IMG/VR virus record: IMGVR_UViG_3300031337_000266 | Span: 1-23,996 of that record | Reading direction: 5' to 3' (one strand) | Length of the DNA: 23,996 nt | DNA from: a virus | Part shown: piece by piece, positions 7,094 to 14,792 of the stretch | Position numbering within the stretch: position 1 is the first letter of the stretch | How the letters are laid out: each line of letters starts with the position of its first letter | The notes under the pieces: generated by a model | Database searches by the model: none | Told to the model about the DNA's origin: nothing | The model's input: the letters and a program-made list of their open reading frames with translations, nothing else | Program-made: the position numbers and the translations under genes

Positions 7094-9787
7094 TCTGGAA
7101 AAGATTTTTTAATATCAAACCTATTAACATATATAGTTTACTATCTTTTAAAACAACCAGACCCATCAGAGTTTTTAGGTCTTAAATCAAGAGAACCAAT
7201 AGATATTGTAAATGTTAGTTTTGATGAAACACAAGCGAAAACAGTATTTTTTGAGAGATTTAAGAATAGGATAAAAAATTGTATAAACCCTATAACTAAA
7301 AAGAACTTCTTTGAAGAACAAGGGATGGATTTAAGTAGAGATATACAAAAAAATAGTATAATATTTCCAAAGAATATAACAGCATACTCTCTTAACAGCG
7401 TCAAATTTAAAGCTGAAGGAAAAAACGTTGTGTTTGCCGTCTTTGATGAAATAGCACAGTTTAGATTTGACAAAGCAGAGGCAATTAGAAGGCATATTAA
7501 AACTACCGCTAAAGCAACATGTCCAAAATTCTTTAAATTATTCTATATTAGTTTTTTGACGAACGGCAGTGATTATATGGCTCATTTATTAGAAAAAGCA
7601 GAAAAAGGAGAAATACCAAAATGTTTATATATGAGAGAATCTACATGGAGTGTTAGGAGCCAACGAGGTTGTCCTAAAGAATTAAAACCTTATATTGTAA
7701 ATCGCTCTACATTTCAAGATGAATTTGATGAGGATCAGGAAAACGCAATGTTGATGTTTGAATGTAAGATTCCTAAAACTAGAGGTAGTAGTTTTATAAA
7801 AAGACCAGAAAAAATATTACAATCTGTGGGATATATTTTAGACCAAAATGGCGAAAAAATATTTCGAGAAGATCCTAGAGTAAACCAAGAAAATATAATA
7901 GTGTATGATGATGAGTTGAAAGATTTAGAATTTGAGTCTTGGTTTAAACCATATTATACTTGGGAAATTTGGCAATTAGAAAAACAATATGAAATACAAC
8001 CGTCAGAATCATTGGAGCGCCAAATGATTCAATTAAAAGAACGCCAACAAACAGCAGAGTATTATATCCATATCGATTTATCTCGTGGAGTTGTAGATAG
8101 CGCAGGTATTGGTTTGGCGCACAGATATTATATAATGGACAGAGTAAAAATATATATAGACTTATTATTGGCTATAAGAGCAAGAAAAGGACAAGAAATA
8201 GACATGTCCAAGATATTGGATTTTATATTACTTAGACTGCATAAAGGCAAAGTATCTTTGGGTGGCCTTGGATTCCATATACATAAAATAACATCGGATG
8301 GTTGGAACAGCTCATTATTTTTAAATTTATGTGAGCGTGAAAATATAGACTCACAGTTAATAAGTTTAGAGCGTACAACAGCACCATATAATACATTCAA
8401 GGATTTTATATATAAGCAGGATATAAATTATTATCCTTACGCTCCATTACTCAGGGAAGTCGAGGAGCTTATAATAACAGATAAAGGTAAAATAAACCAT
8501 CCAAGAACAAGTCGGCGTAGAATGAAAGAAGAAGGGTTGTCAAGGGGGTCGAAAGATACTTGTTTTACAGGAGATACAAAAATACTACTGGTTGACGGGA
8601 GAGAATTATCAATTAAAGAATTAGTAGAGGAGCAAAAGAATGGCAAACAAAACTATATTTATTCTATTGATAATAAAAAAGAAAAAATAATGGCGAAGAA
8701 AATAGACTGTGTTTTTCAATCTGGTATTGAAAACAAATTTATAGAAATTAAATTAGATAATAATGAAATAGTCAAATGTACCTTAAATCATCCTTTTATG
8801 ATAAGGGATGGGGGCTATAAAAGAGCCGATAATTTAAAAGTAGGTGATTCTTTAATGCCACTATATAGAAAAATAAATAATTCTTATTTAAAGGGATATA
8901 GAGAAATTTATAATCCTTTTGAAAATAAATGGCATTATGAACATAGAGAATTTTCGAAAGCTATAAATAATCAAAAATTTGTTGTTCATCATAAAGATTA
9001 TAATAAGTTAAACAATAACCCAAATAATTTACAGATAATGTCTCTTAGCGCACATGCAAAATTACATGGATTATTGGCAACAAAAGAAAAATTAGACAAG
9101 ATGCACAAAGCGGCACATTTATTCAATATTTCTGTAGAGGGCAGAAGAAAGCACTCAGAAGCATTAAAGAAAACATGTAGATTAATAAAAGAAGGAAAAA
9201 TAAAACATACCAGTTGGAATCAGAGAGATGATTTTAAAGGATATAAAGACCAAAGAATGAAAAAATTTATAATGGCTGGAGCAAACGCAAGAAGAGGGGC
9301 AAGTAATTGGTGTAAAGGGCTTAAAGTTGAAACCAATCTTTCATTGCAAAAATTAATGTTGCATAGTTCAATAACAAAATTAGGATTTGATATTACAAAA
9401 TATAGAGAATATATAATTAATAAATATTTAAATGAGAATGTGTCCCCAAGACAAATAGGGGCTATACTGGGATGTAGCGGAGATACAATTAGAAAACGAA
9501 TAAAGAAATGGGGCGTTTTTAATAAAGAACAATCCAATAAAATACATAGGTTGAATATAATTAAAGCGAAGAAATTTAAAAATCATAAAATAAAGGAAAT
9601 AAGAATAATTGATACCGAAAAACAACCAATTTATGATATGATAATTGAGGATACCCATAATTTTGCGATTAGCGCTGGGGTATTTGTTCATAACTCAGAT
9701 TGTTGCGCCGGACTCTGTGATTCAATGACACAAGACAGTGAAGAGGGCGATATGGCGTGGAGTAGCGATAATGAGGAGAAAGAATAA
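6980..9787 (+). CDS. terL: TerL C-fragment with C-intein half and internal HNH intein
   Basis: This 935-aa frame starts with a 38-residue C-intein, then Ser39-Gly-Lys-Asp. Joining VIGFGKR to SGKDFL gives a terminase-type Walker A of the form G-K-R-S-G-K-D. Walker B is VVFAVFDE (Asp156, Glu157). The RNase H-like nuclease begins with HIDLS (Asp366) and continues with SDGW (Asp440). The third nuclease motif, SKDT-SDCCAG, is interrupted by a second intein (Cys528-Asn905), with Asp907 the likely third catalytic acid. After removal of both inteins, mature TerL would be 79 + 489 + 30 = 598 aa, a normal size. It cuts and pumps phage DNA through the portal. Its stop overlaps the next gene (TAATG). Neither frame alone could give a working ATPase. 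Confidence 0.9.
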   Translation: MLAWDEITEIECIGEDDIYDLEVPETNTYIAQGFVNHNSGKDFLISNLLTYIVYYLLKQPDPSEFLGLKSREPIDIVNVSFDETQAKTVFFERFKNRIKNCINPITKKNFFEEQGMDLSRDIQKNSIIFPKNITAYSLNSVKFKAEGKNVVFAVFDEIAQFRFDKAEAIRRHIKTTAKATCPKFFKLFYISFLTNGSDYMAHLLEKAEKGEIPKCLYMRESTWSVRSQRGCPKELKPYIVNRSTFQDEFDEDQENAMLMFECKIPKTRGSSFIKRPEKILQSVGYILDQNGEKIFREDPRVNQENIIVYDDELKDLEFESWFKPYYTWEIWQLEKQYEIQPSESLERQMIQLKERQQTAEYYIHIDLSRGVVDSAGIGLAHRYYIMDRVKIYIDLLLAIRARKGQEIDMSKILDFILLRLHKGKVSLGGLGFHIHKITSDGWNSSLFLNLCERENIDSQLISLERTTAPYNTFKDFIYKQDINYYPYAPLLREVEELIITDKGKINHPRTSRRRMKEEGLSRGSKDTCFTGDTKILLVDGRELSIKELVEEQKNGKQNYIYSIDNKKEKIMAKKIDCVFQSGIENKFIEIKLDNNEIVKCTLNHPFMIRDGGYKRADNLKVGDSLMPLYRKINNSYLKGYREIYNPFENKWHYEHREFSKAINNQKFVVHHKDYNKLNNNPNNLQIMSLSAHAKLHGLLATKEKLDKMHKAAHLFNISVEGRRKHSEALKKTCRLIKEGKIKHTSWNQRDDFKGYKDQRMKKFIMAGANARRGASNWCKGLKVETNLSLQKLMLHSSITKLGFDITKYREYIINKYLNENVSPRQIGAILGCSGDTIRKRIKKWGVFNKEQSNKIHRLNIIKAKKFKNHKIKEIRIIDTEKQPIYDMIIEDTHNFAISAGVFVHNSDCCAGLCDSMTQDSEEGDMAWSSDNEEKE
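8561..9694 (+). other. Intein with HNH homing endonuclease in the TerL nuclease motif
   Basis: The element is 378 residues, Cys528 to Asn905 of the second TerL frame, with Ser906 at +1. Block A is CFTGDTKILL, block B contains TLNH followed by PFMIRDGGY, block F is IYDMIIEDTHNF and block G ends FVHN. All the usual splicing residues are present. The middle encodes an HNH nuclease: HHKDYNKLNNNPNNLQ at ~670-685 and AHAKLH just after. A helix-turn-helix (RQIGAILGCSGDTIRKRI) lies near 824-841 and probably helps in target binding. The insertion point is between SKDT and SDCC, next to the third nuclease acid. This is an apparently intact, mobile, cis-splicing intein. Confidence 0.88.
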
Positions 9788-9939
9788 TGTTAATTAAAAC
9801 ACTAAAATTTTTATTTTCAAAAATGATAGGAAATTTATCAGAGGAAGAAAAGAAAAAATTGAAAAATAAACTCGGCGAGTTATTACACGATGTAGCAGTA
9901 GCATCTGCACAAGCAGCAATAGAAAAAAATATTAAGTAA
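9787..9939 (+). CDS. Small protein of unknown function after TerL
   Basis: This 50-aa frame starts at the ATG in the TAATG overlap with the TerL stop, which fits translational coupling. The N-terminus (LIKTLKFLFSKMIG) is hydrophobic and basic. It is followed by a charged, probably helical stretch (LSEEEKKKLKNKLGELL) and an alanine-rich segment. No transmembrane segment is convincing. It is the last gene of the rightward block. I do not recognise its family. Confidence 0.65.
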   Translation: MLIKTLKFLFSKMIGNLSEEEKKKLKNKLGELLHDVAVASAQAAIEKNIK

Positions 9940-10003
9940 GTGAATCTTCATATTTACTCAAACCGATTCTTTAACCCCTAAACTTAATACATTAATCTTC
10001 ATT

Positions 10004-10615
10004 TTAAATAACTCTCAACTTAGTATAATTTTGAATACTTCCTTTTTGCCATACAGCATGCATATATTCAATTGAATCGGTATTTTTTGTTCCATAAAAT
10101 CTCATTCTTTTTGAATGCACATAACAATAAATTGGCATTGTTTTTTGCCACCACGGTTGTCTGGACAAAGACCCAAAAAAATTAAGTCTGAGTAACATAA
10201 TCACTAAACCATTTTCTTTTACATCTGATAAAGATTTATCAATTATTTTTTGTGCTATCCCAAATGGAGGATTTGTAATTATAACATCAAAAATATTAGC
10301 AAATTTTGTAGTAGTTAAATAATCTGCTATTATTTGGGCTTCTGAATCTTCTCTAATATCTATTGTTGTTATATGATCTGAATCAACTAAAGTATCTTTT
10401 AATAATGCTTCTGGATAACTCATTCCTTCTTTTTCTGGTAATTTACCCCCTGCACAAGGGTCGAGGATTAGTTTATCATTATTTGTAAAACAAAGAGGGG
10501 TATCTCCAAAATCTATAAGAAATTCTCTTATAAAATCTGATATAGAATTTACTGGAGTTTTATAATAATCCGAAATATGAAAATCCCTTGCATTGCTTCG
10601 ATTAGTTGAACTCAT
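10004..10615 (-). CDS. DNA adenine-type methyltransferase
   Basis: This 203-aa protein has the two landmarks of class I amino-methyltransferases. The SAM-binding motif I is LILDPCAGG at ~49-57. The catalytic motif is TNPPFG at ~114-119, the NPPF form typical of N6-adenine enzymes. The order motif I then motif IV, with no large domain between, matches small phage enzymes. It ends the leftward block. Its ATG overlaps the stop of the 59-aa zinc-finger gene (ATGA), and GGAGGG lies upstream. A role in protecting phage DNA or marking it for packaging is inferred. No restriction partner is next to it. The target sequence cannot be read from the protein. Confidence 0.8.
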   Translation of the reverse strand: MSSTNRSNARDFHISDYYKTPVNSISDFIREFLIDFGDTPLCFTNNDKLILDPCAGGKLPEKEGMSYPEALLKDTLVDSDHITTIDIREDSEAQIIADYLTTTKFANIFDVIITNPPFGIAQKIIDKSLSDVKENGLVIMLLRLNFFGSLSRQPWWQKTMPIYCYVHSKRMRFYGTKNTDSIEYMHAVWQKGSIQNYTKLRVI

Positions 10616-10791
10616 AATTTTCCCTCCGATATTAAAAATATCATCATTTCATCCCAACATTTTCTACAATACCTATAAATATACGCCTTATCATCAAATT
10701 CAGTTAAATGGTCTATTCCATCAACAGTATGACATTCTATGATTTCTACCAATTTTCCCTCTATTTTACAACCACATTTATCACAAATCAT
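10612..10791 (-). CDS. Small zinc-finger protein
   Basis: This 59-aa frame has four or five cysteines in zinc-ribbon spacing: CDKCGC at residues 3-8 and YCRKCW at 41-46. Its start overlaps the stop of the preceding gene, and its stop overlaps the methyltransferase start, both as ATGA. This double coupling is good evidence that it is real despite its size. It could bind nucleic acid or a protein partner; no function is assignable. Confidence 0.7.
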   Translation of the reverse strand: MICDKCGCKIEGKLVEIIECHTVDGIDHLTEFDDKAYIYRYCRKCWDEMMIFLISEGKL

Positions 10792-11033
10792 TTTATTTCC
10801 TCATAATGTTCTGCTTCGCCAGTTACATTCTGCTTTTTTGGGTATATTCCTCCAATTGCTAAAAATTGTTTTTCTTTCTCACTATATATATTTTTATAAG
10901 CAAGTATTTCATAGTTATCATAACCTGCTTTCCAAATTTTATACATTTCCCAACTTTGTTTGGATAAATCATTTAACTTATTCTTTAATTCGAAAGTATG
11001 GATATTTATTTCGTGTAACCATTCTTTTATCAT
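10788..11033 (-). CDS. Small hypothetical protein
   Basis: This 81-aa protein starts MIKEWLHEINIHT. A Met seven codons upstream is possible, but the chosen ATG has GAGGG 8 bases before it and sits just after the stop of the upstream gene. The sequence is helical and charged at first (FELKNKLNDLSKQSWEMYKI) and contains no motif I recognise. It is coupled by ATGA to the zinc-finger gene downstream. A role in the same small operon is all that the context supports. Confidence 0.6.
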   Translation of the reverse strand: MIKEWLHEINIHTFELKNKLNDLSKQSWEMYKIWKAGYDNYEILAYKNIYSEKEKQFLAIGGIYPKKQNVTGEAEHYEEIK

Positions 11034-11034
11034 T

Positions 11035-11295
11035 TTAGCTTCCCTCTTTTTCAACTACACTATAAAATTTAATATATTTAGTGCTATGAAGATTAACATA
11101 AGTAGATGTATTTACTATAGGGGCATTTCCTCGTTTCTTATCCTTCTTTATTAATTTTTTAGAAATTAGTTTGCCTATTGCCCCGATATACTCTTTGCCC
11201 AATTCTTTTGTTATTGCATCAATTGTTGCATCCTTTACATTCTTTTTAATGAAATCGTAAAGTTTTTGTTCTTTTTCGGATAATATATTTTGCAC
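11035..11295 (-). CDS. Small winged-helix-like protein
   Basis: This 86-aa frame starts with GTG; a strong AGGAGG lies 4 bases upstream. Residues 5-60 follow the pattern of a winged helix: LSEKEQKLYDFIKKN, then TIDAITKELG, then YIGAIGKLISKKLIKKD as a recognition helix and wing. A small transcriptional regulator or DNA-binding accessory is plausible. It has one base between its stop and the next gene's ATG. The fold is inferred from pattern, not confirmed by a profile. Confidence 0.6.
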   Translation of the reverse strand: MQNILSEKEQKLYDFIKKNVKDATIDAITKELGKEYIGAIGKLISKKLIKKDKKRGNAPIVNTSTYVNLHSTKYIKFYSVVEKEGS

Positions 11296-11305
11296 TATTC
11301 CTCCT

Positions 11306-11471
11306 TTATTTAATTTCTTTTACTTTAACTTGTTTAAGATTTATAGAACTAACAAGTTTATCCGCTAGTTCACACGCTTTGTTATAATCTGCAATATCCT
11401 TTATTACTCTAATAGTGTCATCTCTATATATTATAAATTTTTATATCACCAGAAATCCATTTTAAGCCACT
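11306..11471 (-). pseudogene. Remnant of a small decayed gene
   Basis: A 44-codon open stretch (11306-11440) encodes RDDTIRVIKDIADYNK and ACELADKLVSSIN, which looks like real protein, but has no ATG, GTG or TTG. A second frame directly upstream (up to 11471) encodes KWISGDIKIY before a TAG. Joined, they would read GDIKIY-RDDTIRV, as if about seven bases (aatatat) had been inserted. No start codon with a ribosome site is visible. I infer a frameshifted remnant. A programmed frameshift or a chance open frame are alternatives. Confidence 0.4.
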
Positions 11472-11488
11472 TTAGCCAAAAAGCCATA

Positions 11489-11516
11489 CAAACTACGCAC
11501 ATCCCCCAAACTACGC
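11489..11516 (+). repeat. Short direct repeat CAAACTACGC, two copies
   Basis: Perfect 10-base copies occur at 11489-11498 and 11507-11516, an 18-base period, separated by acatcccc. They lie in the longest stretch without an intact gene (11296-11607). The rest of that stretch holds the gene remnant, three nearby GGCT words on the minus strand, and nothing else I can assign. The repeat could be a protein-binding site or chance. Confidence 0.4.
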
Positions 11517-11607
11517 TCAGATTGGCTCCTGTGGCGTTTAAATGGCATTGTAGAGCCTATTTTAATAAAACCCAACTAATTTTTCGGGTATTCCATATTT
11601 TGCTATA

Positions 11608-12078
11608 CTAATCTATTTGATAGTTCAATTTTTTGTTTATTATCTGCGCTCTTAAAAGACTCTGTAATGTTGAAATATTCTTTTCATTCATAGTCTTATA
11701 ATTCTGAATAATATTCCTTACACGTCGTAAATTTGTTGTCCTTGACGCAGCCTGCTTACTTGCAAAAGAAATATTAAATGGTTTTTTATTTCCTCTGATA
11801 TCAAGAAGCGGTGACTTGTCATATTTCTTTTTTAACTCTACTATAATAAGCAATTCTTTATTTCGCTTCTCTGTTTCTACAATTCCCAAGGCTGTAGTAA
11901 AAATACCAAAAAGCCCAGACACCACAGCCAAACTTTCTTTAATCAGTTCGCCATTGTCTATCTTGTTGTGTTTTAACAAAGAATTGTATTGCTCAGAAAG
12001 ATTTATATCTTCTGTTAACTCATCTAATACTTGAGGTAAATCTGTTTTAACTAAATGCTCGAAAATAAAAATATTCAT
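11608..12078 (-). CDS. Hypothetical protein downstream of the portal
   Basis: This 156-aa protein starts 2 bases after the portal stop and is therefore likely co-transcribed with it. Residues ~45-65 hold a hydrophobic stretch (SLAVVSGLFGIFTTALGIV) that could be one membrane helix or a buried helix. A basic, probably helical C-terminal half follows, with RTTNLRRVRNIIQNYK. The ribosome site is weak. I do not recognise a family. Position suggests a head or packaging accessory, but nothing in the sequence proves it. Confidence 0.6.
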   Translation of the reverse strand: MNIFIFEHLVKTDLPQVLDELTEDINLSEQYNSLLKHNKIDNGELIKESLAVVSGLFGIFTTALGIVETEKRNKELLIIVELKKKYDKSPLLDIRGNKKPFNISFASKQAASRTTNLRRVRNIIQNYKTMNEKNISTLQSLLRAQIINKKLNYQID

Positions 12079-12080
12079 CG

Positions 12081-13307
12081 TTATTTTTTTTCTTGTTTTT
12101 CTATAATAGTTGGTTTTGACTCCATACCAAAGATATCGTTTCTAATTTCATCAATAGTAAATATTTCTTGATCTTTTGTAGATAACGTTCTTGCTATTCT
12201 AGCTCTACTGTAATTCAATTTTGTCGCAATCATAGGATTGGTTATTTCTAATTTTGTTGCTAAAAATCCTTTTTTTACCAAAGTTAAGCTAAACAAAAAA
12301 CTTTCATACTTTAAAATGGGTTCTACCACATTTTCAAGAAATCTACTGTATTGTTCCCTGGCATTTAAACTACCTACGTTTTCCACTAAATTCAGCATAA
12401 ACGGGGGAACTTTAAATGCTGTTGCTATACAGTTTCCAAACCATCTGAACATATTTATAGTTTCTGCTCCAGTCCAATGAGGTAATTCAGTTACAACAAT
12501 TTTTTTATTTAGCCCCGTTACGGCAGCACCATTTTCTAACTCTTTGTTCATCCATTTCAAAAAAGATTTAAAAATTGTTTTTTCGGCTCTCTCTACCCCC
12601 ATTATAGATGGCAATAGACCGCCCTTCTTAGAAGTTAACATAACTCTTTTAATAAGCTCTATATCACTGCCCAAATGATAATACAATGGATTTAAGGGGC
12701 TGTTTGCTAAAGGAGAATCACTATCGGCGTCTATTTGAAAGTGCATAACTTGTTTATTAGTCAACTCAATTGTTTTTCCATCTTTGTTTGTTAGTAATGT
12801 ATCGGATAATTTTGCTTTTCTAAATACATAAGTTGGTGGTTCTTTGGTTGTTACACCAACAGTATATCCAGGAACAGTTCTGAGCTTATAAGGCGTGTTG
12901 TTTTTATAATCTACCAAACAACATCCATTTCCATATCTTAGCATATCTTTAATATACTTTTTGCGAATTAAAAAGAATGGCTCAACATCAGAAGGATATT
13001 TTAGAAATGAATTTATTTTTGTTATCTGTTCTTTTAAATGATTATTTGATTTAATTCCTTTTTCTAGTTGAACTGTTAATGGATATTTTACTACCTCATC
13101 AGCTATAGTGTTAACACATGAGTTTATCCAAAAATCATCTTTTATTAAATCCTTTATTTCGCTAACAGTAAAAACTGGTGATTTTTGAAGATAAACTGAA
13201 TCACTATCACTAACCCCAGCATAACTTTTCTCCTGATAATATTGTTCTGGATCAACTATCCTTTCTTTTTTGTTTATTTTTTTCTTTTTCATCTTAATTC
13301 TCTTCAT
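12081..13307 (-). CDS. Portal protein, HK97 type
   Basis: The portal is the dodecameric ring at the capsid vertex through which TerL pumps DNA. This 408-aa protein has the usual family landmarks. FWINSCVNTIADEVVKYPL sits near the start; YGNGCCLVDY lies in the clip-side region; VMHFQIDADSDSPLANSPL corresponds to the typical H-x-G-P-L neighbourhood; NAREQYSRFLENVVEPIL is the stem helix; and TIDEIRNDIFGM is the C-terminal motif. Length is normal for the family. The first ATG has GGAGG directly against it. An ATG five codons in (13292) follows the upstream stop by one base and is an equally good start. It lies on the strand opposite TerL, which is unusual. Confidence 0.88.
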   Translation of the reverse strand: MKRIKMKKKKINKKERIVDPEQYYQEKSYAGVSDSDSVYLQKSPVFTVSEIKDLIKDDFWINSCVNTIADEVVKYPLTVQLEKGIKSNNHLKEQITKINSFLKYPSDVEPFFLIRKKYIKDMLRYGNGCCLVDYKNNTPYKLRTVPGYTVGVTTKEPPTYVFRKAKLSDTLLTNKDGKTIELTNKQVMHFQIDADSDSPLANSPLNPLYYHLGSDIELIKRVMLTSKKGGLLPSIMGVERAEKTIFKSFLKWMNKELENGAAVTGLNKKIVVTELPHWTGAETINMFRWFGNCIATAFKVPPFMLNLVENVGSLNAREQYSRFLENVVEPILKYESFLFSLTLVKKGFLATKLEITNPMIATKLNYSRARIARTLSTKDQEIFTIDEIRNDIFGMESKPTIIEKQEKK

Positions 13308-13539
13308 CCTCCTTTATTTTTTGTATAACCTCTCTTCTACATACATTGAAAAAATCATTAATATGATATATTTTAGCCTCAAAATCTTGTTTTGATATAC
13401 TCATAGTATCAGAGTAAAGTTCTAAAAACTCTTTTATTGTAGCAGTTAAAATATTCTGAACCGCAAAATCAATACTATTAATATTTTTATTGAGATATTC
13501 CCTTACCAATTTTTTTAGTTTTACTTCAAAATTATTCAT
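13294..13539 (-). CDS. Small hypothetical protein between TerS-like and portal genes
   Basis: This 81-aa protein starts MNNFEVKLKKLV. The chosen ATG has GAGG 6 bases upstream and overlaps the end of the preceding gene by 8 bases. A more upstream ATG at 13554 has no ribosome site. The sequence is largely helical and charged, with LKKLVREYLNKNINSIDF near its start and an acidic end. No family is recognised. Its place between the small-terminase candidate and portal suggests a packaging or head accessory. Confidence 0.6.
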   Translation of the reverse strand: MNNFEVKLKKLVREYLNKNINSIDFAVQNILTATIKEFLELYSDTMSISKQDFEAKIYHINDFFNVCRREVIQKIKEDEEN

Positions 13540-14107
13540 TCGCCACCTCAGCATCTATAATAGTTTCACCATTTCTCGCCTTTATATCTAAGTTTACCAT
13601 TATCTGCATTGCTTCATTTCGATACTGTTCTGGTACAAAATTATCAATAATAGATTTTGTGGCCTCCAGTATTTTTTTCATATCACCAAGAGAAATATTG
13701 TTGTTAATAATAAGATTTTTTGGGTTGAACGAATTAAGTATTTTAACTTCTTTTTCAGTTCTATCCACTATATTCTTTAAAACACTTAACTTCATAGCAA
13801 AGGAGTTTTTTGGCGGGTTCGACCCATTACAATCTTCTTTTAAATTATTGAACATTTCCCAATACTCATCTCTAACTCTATGTATTTCCTGTCTTAACGC
13901 CTCTACATTTGCCACATATTGTTGTGCTAATTTTGGGTGATTTAAAAGCATTTTGCTTCTAAATGCCACAATATGATTCATATCTTTTTTCGCTGTGGTT
14001 TCGGCTATGTGTAATTCTTTGGCTATTTGATATAAAGTTTTGCCCTTATTAACCAAATTGGCAACTTCTTTTCTTCGTTTTCTTTGTTCTTCTTTGGATG
14101 TTTTCAT
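13532..14107 (-). CDS. Small terminase-like helix-turn-helix protein
   Basis: This 191-aa protein begins with a helix-turn-helix: KEVANLVNKGKTLYQIAKEL then HIAETTAKKDMNHI, at residues ~13-46. A long helical middle follows (ALRQEIHRVRDEYWEMFNNL), then a C-terminal part that may contact a partner. An N-terminal DNA-binding domain plus a helical core, two genes before the portal, is the usual plan and position for a TerS subunit, which selects DNA for TerL. The ribosome site is weak. Identity is inferred from layout and position; a phage transcription regulator is the alternative. Confidence 0.5.
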   Translation of the reverse strand: MKTSKEEQRKRRKEVANLVNKGKTLYQIAKELHIAETTAKKDMNHIVAFRSKMLLNHPKLAQQYVANVEALRQEIHRVRDEYWEMFNNLKEDCNGSNPPKNSFAMKLSVLKNIVDRTEKEVKILNSFNPKNLIINNNISLGDMKKILEATKSIIDNFVPEQYRNEAMQIMVNLDIKARNGETIIDAEVANE

Positions 14108-14109
14108 TA

Positions 14110-14409
14110 TTATTTCACTAACTCTTCTATTTCTTTCTTACTTATAATGGTCTGATTCAAAATAAGCAGAATACCACTTAAAGGAAATGTTTTTGCTATC
14201 TCATCTTTTGTTATCCCCTCATTGTAATCTTTCAGAATCATATAAATAACATCCACATAACATTCTTTTATTTTTTTGTTATTGTCCTTGACTTTTTCTA
14301 AAGAGGCCAACTGAACTTCAATTTCCTCCGTTTGATCCAAAGATAGTGGATAAGCTACATATTTTTTTCCTCTTACTTCATACTCAAATTTTTGGGTTAA
14401 ATTTGTCAT
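14110..14409 (-). CDS. Small phage protein, tail-chaperone-like N-terminus
   Basis: This 99-aa protein opens with two strands (KFEYEVRGKKYVAYPLSLDQ) and then charged helices. That order resembles some phage tail-assembly chaperones, which start with a short beta hairpin around a PL motif. The resemblance is weak and there is no second, frameshifted product or tape-measure gene nearby. A strong GGAGG stands 8 bases before the ATG. It precedes the TerS-like gene. Confidence 0.45.
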   Translation of the reverse strand: MTNLTQKFEYEVRGKKYVAYPLSLDQTEEIEVQLASLEKVKDNNKKIKECYVDVIYMILKDYNEGITKDEIAKTFPLSGILLILNQTIISKKEIEELVK

Positions 14410-14439
14410 CTCAACATCCTCCTTTTAGTTTTATTATAC

Positions 14440-14499
14440 CTAATCTTCTTCTGTTCCGCTTCCGCCGCTTGCTAATGAACTTATATATCTATTGGTCAT
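14440..14499 (-). CDS. Possible 19-aa microprotein
   Basis: The peptide MTNRYISSLASGGSGTEED has an ATGA overlap with the stop of the upstream gene and GGAGG 8 bases before its ATG. The sequence is Gly/Ser-rich with an acidic end. The ribosome site is among the best in the region, which favours translation. It might only serve to couple translation to the next gene. Confidence 0.4.
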   Translation of the reverse strand: MTNRYISSLASGGSGTEED

Positions 14500-14792
14500 T
14501 TCTGGTTCCTCCATTTTTTTAAATGTTCTTTTAATATTTTTGTATCATACCCCAATACTTCTATCTTAAAAAAGGCTATAAATTCACCCAGTCGAATCAA
14601 ACTATAAGCGACATCTTCTCGGCGAAGCAATTTTAATCTTTTCTTTATTTTCAAAAAACCAGAACCCTTTAAATACAATTTCCATAATTTCCATAGGTCT
14701 TTTGGCAAAAATGCCTTCATTTTCTTCAGTATACTTTTTTGATTAGTAAGTATTTTCTTCCTTTCGTAGTTTATCAACGGCTTTTCGTTCAT
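14496..14792 (-). CDS. Basic hypothetical protein overlapping the sigma-like gene
   Basis: This 98-aa Lys- and Leu-rich protein starts 50 bases inside the end of the upstream gene. The ATG has AGGAG 8 bases upstream, so the overlap looks real. The middle (LPKDLWKLWKLYLKGSGFLK) is helical and basic, consistent with nucleic-acid contact. No family is recognised. Because it is coupled to a protein resembling sigma region 2, it may supply a missing DNA-binding half, which is speculation. Confidence 0.55.
   Translation of the reverse strand: MNEKPLINYERKKILTNQKSILKKMKAFLPKDLWKLWKLYLKGSGFLKIKKRLKLLRREDVAYSLIRLGEFIAFFKIEVLGYDTKILKEHLKKWRNQK

Noticed and set aside
9939-9958. Hairpin AGTGAAT / ATTTACT after the 50-aa gene, as a terminator between convergent operons
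   Set aside because: Seven base pairs with one G-U, all AT-rich, and no run of T follows in either direction, so it is too weak to call.
11450-11600. A tRNA or structured RNA in the gap before the portal-linked gene
   Set aside because: No acceptor stem, anticodon arm or GGTTCGA-type T-loop can be assembled, and no strong stem of more than about six pairs was found.
14433-14438. TATAAT upstream of the 99-aa gene, as a fourth promoter copy
   Set aside because: The flanks do not match the three promoter copies: AAGCGG is at the -35 position and there is no GCA or ATATG. In AT-rich DNA a bare TATAAT is common.
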